This document shows positions 31,261 through 43,463 of a DNA stretch of 64,000 nucleotides, in pieces. The stretch is taken from the NCBI RefSeq assembly GCF_030253575.1, contig NC_080566.1:12541501-12605500 (forward strand). The letters run 5' to 3'. The position numbers and the translations under genes were made by a program. Numbering within the stretch: position 1 is the first letter of the stretch; every line of letters begins with the position of its first letter. The notes beneath the pieces were generated by a model, which saw nothing but the letters and a program-made list of their open reading frames with translations, searched no databases and had not been told where the DNA came from. This DNA comes from Rhododendron vialii. Its lineage: Eukaryota > Streptophyta > Magnoliopsida > Ericales > Ericaceae.

Positions 31261-32309
31261 CAGGGATGGCTCAAAGTATATGGGGTCCTAGGCCGAATCA
31301 TCAAGTGGGGCCTTAAATTTTTTCATAATTAAACAATAAATATAGATAATTTCTATATATAAAAGTTTTAGGACACATTTCATGCAAAACATACGTTGGT
31401 TCACTGGTTTGGGTGTTTCCTTGTGTTCTCTTTGACACAAGTTTGAAACCCAGCAATAACAGATTTCCTACGAAGCTATTTGTTTTTTTTTTTTTGACAA
31501 AAACTTAAAAGAATTGTTACGGCGGTAATCAAACCCAATCATCAACATGTGGATTGATACTCAATGTTATCACTGAACCACAGAGACTTATACACTTTAT
31601 ATTGCGAACAAAAAGTATATATAACTACTTCTAAGGGTAACCACAATGCTATAATCAAAAATTGATATACAAAAGTTGCCACATCAGTTTATGATTATTC
31701 ATTTAAGAGATTGTTAAGATTAGCAATGTAGATGTTTACAATGGCATAATCAAAATTGGATAACCAAACTTGTCACATCATCTTTTCAAACTACAAAAAA
31801 CTAAAAACTTTTTTTGAAAATAGTTTTGAAACTAATAAGAACTATTTAGTAGAAATAGAAAATAGTTTTTGAAACTTTTTTTTTGGACAAAAATAATTTT
31901 TAAAAAACTCTTTTCAAAAAAAAAACAATTTTTTAGTAAATTTTTTTTTTTCCCCAAAATATTGTTTGAAAAGAAAGAGAGAGGGGAAAAGGGAAGAGAG
32001 ATAGAAAATTTTTGTATAATGATTGGTGTATTTGATTGAGAATATGTAGGGTCTATTAAATTTGGTTATTGTCAAAAAGTTGCTAGTTTTGGTTATCCAA
32101 AGCCCATAATTTGGTTATTTTTAAGGAGGTTGTTATGTTTGATTATAGTATTGTGAGTCATATTTTACACCAACATTGTTAACTTTAAAAACCTTTTACT
32201 TTTGATTATAACATTGTGGATACTCTGACGAGGAGCCCTCTTTTTGGGCCAAAGTTTGGGGCCCCAGATCGAGGCCTCTCAGGCCTTGCCCTTATTTAGG
32301 TCGGGCCTG
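31261..32309. mobile_element. hAT-like element containing a Tourist-like MITE
   Basis: The left end CAGGGATGGCTC and the complement of the right end (CAGGCCCGACC) are flanked by AGTCTAAA (31253-31260) and GGTCTAAA (32310-32317), an 8 bp duplication with one mismatch. The ends carry GGGGTCCTAGGCC and GGGGCCCCAG-type sequence common in plant hAT elements. Most of the interior is the MITE at 31635-32225. No transposase was found. Confidence 0.55.
31635..32225. mobile_element. Tourist-like MITE
   Basis: Ends GGGTAACCACAATGCTATAA and the complement GAGTATCCACAATGTTATAA, flanked by TAA and TGA. It is a diverged relative of 3761-4559 by its ends and the ttggttatccaaa and gttgctagttttgg-type interior. 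Non-coding and rich in A/T runs. DNA at 32318-32540 is unassigned apart from a (TG)n tract at about 32459-32486. Confidence 0.7.
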
Positions 32310-33899
32310 GGTCTAAATAGTGATATTTCATGTGATGCTAAAGTGAGAACCCCTCGGTTCTACTTTGACGATTCAAAATGTTCAGTCTATAAACTTTATG
32401 TGTAAATCATTCACGCAAAACAGGGTCAGGCAAATCCTTAAAATGAGGCCCCTCAGAGAGTGTGTGTGTATGTGTGTGTGTGTGTAAAGAAATAACATAT
32501 ACTTACCATATATGAAAGGAAAAACTCTAAAAAGTTCTTATCTATTCTAATATATAAAGGGGGAGCACCAGTTTGGTGTCTCCTCTGTCATGTATTTTCC
32601 TTTTCTAAAATAGCCTCTATAGAGAAAAAACATACAAAATAAAATAGTTAGTTTTGAGGATATATTGGACATTTTAACGCAAAAAAAAACTCTCAAAAAC
32701 AGTTACAAACAATTTAAAATAAAGCAGCAGTATTCTCTCTCTAAAATGAGAGCTTCTCTCTCTAAAATAGGGATTTCCCCTGAGACTGGAAATTCCTTTG
32801 GTTTATCCATGTTTTCAGCTTATCCATTCCCTTTCCTAGAACCCTAGCCTTTCTAAAATCTCTTTCTCAGTCAATCTTGTCTGCTCGCACCACATTCCGA
32901 TTTCTTTCTCCATAATCACCCATCATCCCCCTGTCTCTTTCTTGATCCCGCACATATCGTTTCTCTCATCTTATCCCGAGTCAGCTTTTCTCGCTCATCT
33001 CTGTTTTCTTCTATTTTTTTCCTCTCGTCGTTCTCTTTTCCCCTTTGTCTTGCCCTCCGCTTCTCTCTCTGGTCCTTTTTCTTCTCCTTCTCATGGAGTC
33101 AGTGGATTTCATTACCCTTTACCCAAGCTTCGAGGATAACGCTGTCAAAGCAAAGTTCACCTTGGTAGGTAAAATACTCTCTCCTAAAGTTCTCAACAAA
33201 AAAGGAGTATCAAATGTGGTATCCAAAGCCTAGAGCAGGTTTTCTGAGGAAATAGTAGTCACAGCTTGGGGAGGGAATATTTTTGCTTTTGGTTTCAAAT
33301 CGGAGGACGCGGTTTGCAAAATTATGAGCCTTGGCCCATGGTCGGTTATGGGGTGTCTCTTGATCCTTCGGAAATGGGAAGCCAATAGAACTTTGGAGGA
33401 GCTGGATTTTGATTTCAGCCCTTTTTGGGTCCAAATCCAAGGCCTTCCTTTTTGTTTTTTGAATGCTAAAAGTGGGCTAAAGATAGCAGAAGCTTTGGGG
33501 GAGGTTATCGCTGTTGCAGATCCAGAAAAGGAGAGGAAGTTGATGAAGTTTATCCGAGTCAGGGTTTGGGTGGATATAACTAAGCCCTTGAAGAGGGGCT
33601 TCTTCCTCAGAAGACCAGGCGAAGAGAACCTATGGGTGAAATTCAGGTATGAACGTCTTTCGAATTTTTGCTATAGTTGTGGAAGAGTTGGCCATAATTT
33701 CAACGAATGCAAAGAAAAGGATGAATCAAAGGAAAAGACAGTGTATGATGGGGACCTACGGGCGAAGATCTCTTGGCTTGACACCATTAATTTTGGGATC
33801 AAAGAACCAACCAAGTTTTTCTACCCTGATTCCAGAAATAGGAGCAGTAGAGGCGGCGACGACGGCAGTGCGGCGGCCTCCCAAGCCCATGTGAGTACC

Positions 33900-36281
33900 T
33901 GTCACAACCCTGACCCGCCCCTCGAGGTCTTAATCATGACAAATGCCAGTGATTTCTCACTAAGGCCAAATCACAAATCAAATATTATCTAAGCAAGCGA
34001 TGATCAAAAGGGGCTAAACATAACAGCGGAAGCAAAAGTTAACTTTTATTGATAACAAACCAAAGTCTTACATAGGTTTACAAACCAAAAGGATAAACCT
34101 CTCAGAGCTGTGCTTACCTACAAATTTACAAACTAAAGTAAACACTCTGCCACACTACGCGTCGCTTCCTGAAAGGTGGAAAAGAAAATACTTAAGCCAA
34201 AGCTCGTGTGAATGATTAATACTTAACTCACATGCCTTCCATGGACAATGCAAAATAATTTGATAATATTTCAAAACAAAGAACTCAAAACTATAAGCCA
34301 AATATAATGCACATTCCGCTATTCAAAATTCAAAGCTACCAGGCGTCCCCGGTAGTGGATAAGCCAGACGTCTACGCATTATCCCAAAACACATACCAAC
34401 CTCAAACACCCTTGCTAGCCATTAAGCCGTCCCCTAGCAAGACCGGACGTTGGGAATGCCATTAAATAGATTCGCAAATATTTCACAAATAAGTCCACCT
34501 TTCATTGTTATCCATGGAGTACATACTTTATAAAACATGTTCAAATAAGCTTGATAAGGAAAACAAGTTCAAAACCATGTGTTTAAGTATTAAATCACTC
34601 ACCTCGATCCACGTGACGACTCGAACTTCCTAAAACATTCAATCAAATGGAAACATGTTTAGACAATACTCAATGATTCTATTTATGCTCAATACAATAC
34701 CCTAAAAGTGTATATTTCTCTAAGTATCAAACAACATCAACATCAATACACCAACAATGCATATCTCTTACACACCACAAGTTCTCTTTAATCCAACACC
34801 TAATCATCTAAATCAATCCATTGTATCCCCACATGTCAAATTGGCAAAGTTAATCCTTTACATTAGACTATATCCAATTAAACAACGTTAATTTAAGGAC
34901 GACACTTGAACCATTGAAAAGTATACTTCTTTTTCTTCGATCCATAGGTCATGCATCAAAAACGGAGTTCGGATAACCTTACTATGGCCTAGCGATTATA
35001 GCTCAGCGTAGCAGTGAAACTGGTGCAAAGCAGAATTTGGGTCAGTTTTGTGTGCAAATCTGTTATCGCTCGGACATACCCATGATGCATGGGATGCATC
35101 GTTGGAAAGCTTTATATGTCTAGTTTCTAACAAAACAAATGGTGCATCATTTCGAGTCCCGAGCTAAAAGTTATGGCCATTTTACCAAAGTCTGCCGGTG
35201 CTGTCAGATTCTACACGAAAATAAGTAAAATTGATTGAAAAATCATAACTCACTCATCTTAAACCCAAAAATAGTGAAACCAAAGCCAAAAGTTGCACTA
35301 CGACAAGCCCTACACTCAGTAAAAATCCCAGGTTCAGAAACAAGAGGAGATTAACCCAAAAATCAAAAGAAAAACAGTTTCGTAATCATTTTCGCACCTA
35401 TCAACCAACCCTACTTTAGAAATTCACCAAAAATTGTATACTTAACCAAATTACTTGATTCCAATGCCAATCTCTTCTTAACTTAAATATGCAGCTCCTG
35501 TAAAAGACCCAAAGCTACCCAAAATGTTCGTCACGCCCAGAAAATTAAAAGAAGACAGCCACGCACAGATTCGCGTATACAGAAAACAGCCGATATTCAA
35601 AAATTCATAACTAATTATGTGATTATCGGTTTTGCATGATCTTGGTACCGAAATCTTCGTATTAAAACGTACTTTAACAGTTATGAAGGCACCAAAAATT
35701 AATTCCTAGCAGAAAGGCTCCAAAAAGACAGATTACCAGAACCCACGAAATTTTCAGCATACGATAGGTTTATTCAAGACTCAAATAGATGATCAAACTT
35801 GATTCTTATACATCTAACCAACACTTAAACATGTAAAGAAGGCAGGAGATCCCTACCTCGAAGGTTAGAAGCAAGCCCGAACATGGAGGAAACTTCGAAG
35901 TGCTCCTATCGTGAATTTTCTTGGATGGATAGAAAGCTCTCGTCGCAAAGAACAACTTTAGTACTTGATATTTTTCAAAAGTCTCACTCGCGGTCGATGA
36001 AATCGAAGAGAGAAGGTGAGAGAGGTGAGAGCCGAGAGAGAGGAGAGAACGGGAGAGAGAGAGGCGTACGGGGGAAGAAAATAATCTTCCCTGATATTTT
36101 GATCCTTATATAGGCCAATTCACACACACACCCTTCAAGTATATAACTACATCATCAACTCCCACAACTTACAAGTCATCTCACATTGACCCAACTCATA
36201 TCTTCTGCATTATCCATATTTCGATAATCCAAATACATATTAAACATTTAAAATTTGAGAAAATAATTATGGGTCTCTACA
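33900..36281 (-). repeat. 3' LTR of the young LTR element
   Basis: Nearly identical to 40227-42607. Differences seen include attatc versus atcatc near 33984, tagaaattcacc versus tagatttcacc near 35415, and ccaatgcc versus ccaattcc near 35461. A GA-rich stretch (about 36005-36070) followed by TATA-like ttatataggcc lies near its right end. The 76-codon open frame at 35883 is repeated in the other LTR and is not a gene. Confidence 0.92.
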
Positions 36282-39200
36282 ATCTACCCTCCTTAAAAAA
36301 ATTTCGTCCTCGAAATTTGATAAACCAAATTAACTAATTCATGCAACAATTTAGATATGTAACAACACACCAGGCAAGATAACACAACGAGTCTACACCA
36401 CGGAACCCAGATTCAAGAAACTTATATCAATCACGACGACGATAAGTCCAAATACTTCTTTCTATTTCATCTTTTCTCGTTTCATTTCTTTTGCAATTTC
36501 AAATTCTCACATTAGAATAACCTCATCACATCCCCATATATCCACTCTTTCCTTTCAAGGCACAACTTTTCATTTCAACATTTTCTTCCGCGCAGAATCG
36601 TCATGAGACTAAAATCAACCACCAATTCATACTAGAGTTCTAGTTAATCAAACGATATCATCAAATCACACTCTAACATCACTTAACATCAAGGCTATAC
36701 GTATCAACTTAATCTCATGAAAGTAATAGAAGGCATTTTAATTTCAAATGTGTTTGACCATTTTACTTCACTCTCACATATTCATAGAAGACAAAGTGAA
36801 GTCACTTAAACATGCATGCTTGTCACAACCTCTTTCTCCTCGCTTAATGATCTCAGCGGATCGCTCTCGGGAATTCATATTTTTCTTGGAATCTAATTGA
36901 AGGATTCTTATAGTAATCATGTAACAAATCTTGGAGAAAATATCTTGGAACATCTACGTGTAAAACATCGTGTATATAGGACAGTTCTAGTGACAAAGCT
37001 AACTGGGAACTAACATCTTTAATACTTCTTATCATTCCAAAGAGACGCTATTCCGATACTAGCTGAAAATTATAAAAGGTATAAAACTCGACACTAAAGC
37101 AAGTGTCCACCAATTTCCTTTGAAATCTAAAATGGAAACACAAAACATGTCCTCCAAACTATGGATCCCTATCTTGTAAATCTGCAATACTCCACTCCAG
37201 AAAGGTTAACACCTTCTGTCTAAATGAAAATTATCATTCTTGTTAAGGTTTTCTCTACTAATACAAGACAAGTCAACTAAGTAGATTACAGTCAGCTTTT
37301 AAAATAAACATACATAAGAAGCTACACCAGATGAGTTATGCGTCCAAACGAGTCTGTATGCTACGAATTCCACTTCAAAGATATACCCCAACCTTTACAA
37401 AACCAATAAGAACACAAGCGGAAAGCCCCCTTCTCAATCGGAGGTGGAGAATTGCAAATATACTGTATTAACATGTCTAAAATTTGTTCCCAATTCTTAT
37501 TCTCTATCTCTAATAGAGAACCAAATGCAACCAATGCAATAAGATTAAAGGATAATATGCCTCAATACTCCAAAAATGACTCGAAGTGATTAGATGCAAA
37601 AATTTCCAAAATTTGAGATTTTAATTCATGACCATAAGATACAGTTCTGATCATACGTGAGGGAATAACATATATTCAGTGATACACTTAAACCATTGGG
37701 AAGTAAATTTATTTTCTTCCTTCTTTTCCTTTTTTTTTTTTTTTTTTGATAGGTCACACAACAAAAATGAAGTTCAGGTAACCTTTCTACTAGTGAAGGT
37801 ACTATGGAAAAGTCGCTCAATGGAGTATACAATGTGCAAAACAGAAAGTTATAAACGGAAGCAATATCCCATCTATTAGGACTTAGATCTATAAGGTGTG
37901 TTACCCAACAGTTTAATAATTGAAAGGTTATACCAGTCCACAATTCAATACCATAATTTTATGCATTTATTCCAAAGATTCCAAACACATGCAGAATTAC
38001 ACTCTACAATATTAGGAGTCGAACCTTTAGGAAGTTAATCCAATTCCCACGGCATGATGCAAAATACAGTTCAGCTGTGATCTTCTTTACCAAAAATGAA
38101 TTAGATTAATAATGTTCATCATATCCCAATAGGATTTCATAACAGAAGATACAGTTTGAACTTACAACAAAATTTCATTTTTTTTTTTTTTCCCCTTGGT
38201 ACGTCATAATAATTGACGGCGTTATTTTACCGGATTGCTTCATGTATTCACATCAGATAAGTAATTCAACAACAGGAAGCAAAAAGGTTCTTTTTCTTCT
38301 TCATAGCTCAAGATTATTAGAAAGTAAGAAGTATCTCAAATTTGTTAAGGATTTCCAATCTAGTTTTTCGACAACCATACGATTTGATCTCAAAACAATA
38401 TATACAAGTCATATTATGCGTAACCGTCATTACATATTAACTCTAAACATGGATGAGACAGTTCTTTTTTTTTTTTGGTCAAAACTAACAAACAATGTTG
38501 CATCATATTATGTCAGCGTGTAAGTCTAATGTGTTCCCTTCCACTTATGCTCCCACTTCACCTTTTCAGTTCCTATTAATCCACCCAATTATAACTTTAG
38601 CAGCAAACTGTGATTTAGTCTGTCAAAGCTTATTGTCCAACTTTTTGTATCTCTATATATAAAGCGAATCTTGTATGGTTCAAATACTCTTGGAGACATT
38701 TTAGATTCCCATGTCCTCCTAACCTAACTACCGATTCTAGTTACACAGAAATAGATAAGTCCCAACGACACTAATTGTTTCCGAAACATTCTACTCCTAT
38801 TCTAATAGAACATCAACATCTAGAGCTACACAAAGAGCAAAACAAACAGTTCAATTCTAGCAACTCCAAATATGACAATCTATAACATATTATGATAACA
38901 AGTCAAGTCTCTAAAAGTCATTAACATCATCTTTTCCTACCTATCCATTTATAATTTCACCAATTTTTATAGAACATAAAAACAATATTCACAGTAGACC
39001 CATCAAGCAATGATAAGAGGACATGCATACTCTTCATAATTATGCTCAAACAAATTAATAAGCTAATTTTTAGAGAGAAGTCATCATAGTTAAATCGTTT
39101 ACTTCATATTAAAAGAAATCGAGTAGCATTTTGCTTATTCGTATCCTATATAGCAACAAGGTCCAAAGTGATATGTTTTCTTCTTTTTGCTATTGAAATC

Positions 39201-40226
39201 TTCACACCAAAATAGTCCCATATTTCAAAATATAAGATCAACAAGCAAGTATAAATCTTTAACTATAATGACACGTGAACTATCAATATTCAGTTCCTTC
39301 GTAGGGTACGAATCTTCTCTTCTTTTTTTTTTTTAATCTTGTTTAAGGGCTTCTATTCTAGATATCCAATCATAAAGCTGCGGTGGCCAGTCGCACTTCA
39401 AATTGAATATCCGGAGATAGATTCCCAAAGTCTTAAGAACGCATTTCACCTTTCGCCATATACATTCACCTTTAACAACCAACACATCACTTAGCACGCA
39501 CACATATCAATGCATTGTAAATTTAAGCTTATCCTCTTAAATAGCACAATAAAATCGACCATCACATTCTGCTCTCCTATTTCCATACCCAATGTTCCTA
39601 AAATAGAACACATGTGAAATTCAGGCAATTTAAAAGGTCAAGTAGTATGGTTACGACTAGTTAAAAGCAAGAACATATACAAAGATGTACAAAGACAAAA
39701 ACATTTTATACCAATCAGATAACTACATAGGTAAGGTATACCTATTTGCTCTAAATTAACCCCATGTACATCTTTAGGAATTGATTTATCCACCTTAACT
39801 CGCATATGCCAATCAATGATACACAAAACACATTTCTTTTTCGACATTCAAAACTAAAAAGAAATATACCACATATACATCAAGGTATATAACTTAATAT
39901 CTCAATACCTTTAGTTTCACCATTTACTAGTAAAACACAACACAGCACATAGTCGCTAAAGATACACATAATCACAAAGCATTCAATTTTCAGTTACAGG
40001 AGTTCATCCTATAGCTCTGAGGGTAAGTGTAAGTGTAGTCATAAATAGTGCTCCGGTCAAAATAAACAATCCCTTCGAATAACCTTTGGAACCATCCTAA
40101 ATACTTTACATCGAGACTATGTTTCCATTTCAAACTCTATTGAGGTTCTATAAATCCCAAGGATGTGTCCCTAGCGATGTGAACCTCCACACTTTCGGTC
40201 GGACCATGCTCTGATACCAAAAACTT
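36282..40226 (-). other. Interior of the young LTR element, no coding potential
   Basis: A 3.9 kb AT-rich region bounded by a polypurine tract (36282-36294) and a primer-binding site (about 40201-40219). The longest open frames are about 100 codons on either strand, and none resembles gag, protease, reverse transcriptase, RNase H or integrase. Many oligo-T/oligo-A tracts are present. A sequence near 38650 (ctctatatataaagcgaatc) resembles a Helitron 5' end but has no partner. Confidence 0.75.
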
Positions 40227-42607
40227 TGTCACAACCCTGACCCGCCCCTCGAGGTCTTAATCATGACAAATGCCAGTGATTTCTCACTAAGGCCAAATCA
40301 CAAATCAAATATCATCTAAGCAAGCGATGATCAAAAGGGGCTAAACATAACAGCGGAAGCAAAAGTTAACTTTTATTGATAACAAACCAAAGTCTTACAT
40401 AGGTTTACAAACCAAAAGGATAAACCTCTCAGAGCTGTGCTTACCTACAAATTTACAAACTAAAGTAAACACTCTGCCACACTACGCGTCGCTTCCTGAA
40501 AGGTGGAAAAGAAAATACTTAAGCCAAAGCTCGTGTGAATGATTAATACTTAACTCACATGCCTTCCATGGACAATGCAAAATAATTTGATAATATTTCA
40601 AAACAAAGAACTCAAAACTATAAGCCAAATATAATGCACATTCCGCTATTCAAAATTCAAAGCTACCAGGCGTCCCCGGTAGTGGATAAGCCAGACGTCT
40701 ACGCATTATCCCAAAACACATACCAACCTCAAACACCCTTGCTAGCCATTAAGCCGTCCCCTAGCAAGACCGGACGTTGGGAATGCCATTAAATAGATTC
40801 GCAAATATTTCACAAATAAGTCCACCTTTCATTGTTATCCATGGAGTACATACTTTATAAAACATGTTCAAATAAGCTTGATAAGGAAAACAAGTTCAAA
40901 ACCATGTGTTTAAGTATTAAATCACTCACCTCGATCCACGTGACGACTCGAACTTCCTAAAACATTCAATCAAATGGAAACATGTTTAGACAATACTCAA
41001 TGATTCTATTTATGCTCAATACAATACCCTAAAAGTGTATATTTCTCTAAGTATCAAACAACATCAACATCAATACACCAACAATGCATATCTCTTACAC
41101 ACCACAAGTTCTCTTTAATCCAACACCTAATCATCTAAATCAATCCATTGTATCCCCACATGTCAAATTGGCAAAGTTAATCCTTTACATTAGACTATAT
41201 CCAATTAAACAACGTTAATTTAAGGACGACACTTGAACCATTGAAAAGTATACTTCTTTTTCTTCGATCCATAGGTCATGCATCAAAAACGGAGTTCGGA
41301 TAACCTTACTATGGCCTAGCGATTATAGCTCAGCGTAGCAGTGAAACTGGTGCAAAGCAGAATTTGGGTCAGTTTTGTGTGCAAATCTGTTATCGCTCGG
41401 ACATACCCATGATGCATGGGATGCATCGTTGGAAAGCTTTATATGTCTAGTTTCTAACAAAACAAATGGTGCATCATTTCGAGTCCCGAGCTAAAAGTTA
41501 TGGCCATTTTACCAAAGTCTGCCGGTGCTGTCAGATTCTACACGAAAATAAGTAAAATTGATTGAAAAATCATAACTCACTCATCTTAAACCCAAAAATA
41601 GTGAAACCAAAGCCAAAAGTTGCACTACGACAAGCCCTACACTCAGTAAAAATCCCAGGTTCAGAAACAAGAGGAGATTAACCCAAAAATCAAAAGAAAA
41701 ACAGTTTCGTAATCATTTTCGCACCTATCAACCAACCCTACTTTAGATTTCACCAAAAATTGTATACTTAACCAAATTACTTGATTCCAATTCCAATCTC
41801 TTCTTAACTTAAATATGCAGCTCCTGTAAAAGACCCAAAGCTACCCAAAATGTTCGTCACGCCCAGAAAATTAAAAGAAGACAGCCACGCACAGATTCGC
41901 GTATACAGAAAACAGCCGATATTCAAAAATTCATAACTAATTATGTGATTATCGGTTTTGCATGATCTTGGTACCGAAATCTTCGTATTAAAACGTACTT
42001 TAACAGTTATGAAGGCACCAAAAATTAATTCCTAGCAGAAAGGCTCCAAAAAGACAGATTACCAGAACCCACGAAATTTTCAGCATACGATAGGTTTATT
42101 CAAGACTCAAATAGATGATCAAACTTGATTCTTATACATCTAACCAACACTTAAACATGTAAAGAAGGCAGGAGATCCCTACCTCGAAGGTTAGAAGCAA
42201 GCCCGAACATGGAGGAAACTTCGAAGTGCTCCTATCGTGAATTTTCTTGGATGGATAGAAAGCTCTCGTCGCAAAGAACAACTTTAGTACTTGATATTTT
42301 TCAAAAGTCTCACTCGCGGTCGATGAAATCGAAGAGAGAAGGTGAGAGAGGTGAGAGCCGAGAGAGAGGAGAGAACGGGAGAGAGAGAGGCGTACGGGGG
42401 AAGAAAATAATCTTCCCTGATATTTTGATCCTTATATAGGCCAATTCACACACACACCCTTCAAGTATATAACTACATCATCAACTCCCACAACTTACAA
42501 GTCATCTCACATTGACCCAACTCATATCTTCTGCATTATCCATATTTCGATAATCCAAATACATATTAAACATTTAAAATTTGAGAAAATAATTATGGGT
42601 CTCTACA
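40227..42607 (-). repeat. 5' LTR of the young LTR element
   Basis: About 2.38 kb and almost identical to 33900-36281. The adjacent primer-binding site lies at about 40201-40219. The 76-codon open frame at 42209 duplicates that of the other LTR and is not called as a gene. Confidence 0.92.
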
Positions 42608-43463
42608 GTACCTCTGGCACCTTGGCGTTTTCTGATAGTGACAAAAACAATCTGATTGGTTCGGACCAAAATCGGACCGGGGTGGTGGAGAAGGCCTCTG
42701 CGGAGCCCGTTGGATTACAGGTGTCATCTCCTGATGTAGGCTTCGTTGGCAATAAAACAAAGGATGTTGGACCTTTGTCAACTGACGTAGGCTCACATCA
42801 CGCTTTGGCCACCCTGGCTGCAATTCAAGTAACCCCTTCACCTAAGCCTGCAAGTGGGCTGAGTTCTCAAAGCCCAATTGGATCTCTAACCTCGGGCCAG
42901 TTGGATTATTTTGTGGAAGAGCCAGATAGCCCATCCAGTTCTCATCGGACCTTAGTGGATTTGGAGAGTGATAAGTCCTCCTCCCTAAAGCCCCCCAAAA
43001 ACCCTCTTATGGGCCAGGCTGAGGTTAGTCTCTCTAATATTTTTAATCGCTTTCTTAGTATCAAGCGTAAATATGAGGAAGATTCAGAGGATAATCTGCC
43101 TCTGAAGAAATCCAATCTGGCCATTAGGGATGGTGATTCTGCTCTCATCACCTTTCCACCATCCCCTATTATTCATTCTCCCCCCACCTTTTATCCTGCT
43201 ACTTCGGTTTCGTTCGAGCTATCCAAAGGCAGACCTGTCAAAGGTGATGTTGGCCTTCGTCGCAGTCCTCGGAAGAAGGGAGTACCTCGATCTCGCCCAT
43301 CTGATCTTCAGTTGTTGGAGGTAAATGTGGCTCATGAAGCTGAGATTCCTAGTGTTAAAGCGAATCAGGATGTCGAGTTGGAGGAGGCTATCTCAAATGA
43401 AGAATCTCAATTGGGATCTGTTTCTCGGGCTTTAGTGGCTGGCCCTAATCAGCCACAGGTCCA

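Larger units (their letters stand above)
33900..42607 (-). mobile_element. Young non-autonomous LTR retrotransposon without coding sequence
   Basis: LTRs of about 2.38 kb at 33900-36281 and 40227-42607 are almost identical (about three differences noticed by eye), with GTACC duplicated at 33895-33899 and 42608-42612. On the minus strand the LTR starts TGTAGAGACCCATAATT and ends GGTTGTGACA. A primer-binding site TGGTATCAGAGCATGGTCC (complement at about 40201-40219) matches the initiator-Met tRNA type, and AAGGAGGGTAGAT forms the polypurine tract at the far LTR (36282-36294). The 3.9 kb interior has no gag or pol, which fits a LARD-type element moved by proteins from a partner. Its end sequences resemble the solo LTRs at 2316 and 23517. 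Confidence 0.93.

Noticed and set aside
35883-36113. 76-codon protein, repeated identically at 42209-42439
   Set aside because: Both copies are the same position in the two LTRs of one retrotransposon and have no recognisable domain.
38640-38740. Second Helitron 5' end inside the young LTR element
   Set aside because: Only a short similarity (ctctatatataaagcg) and no matching hairpin-CTRR end was found.
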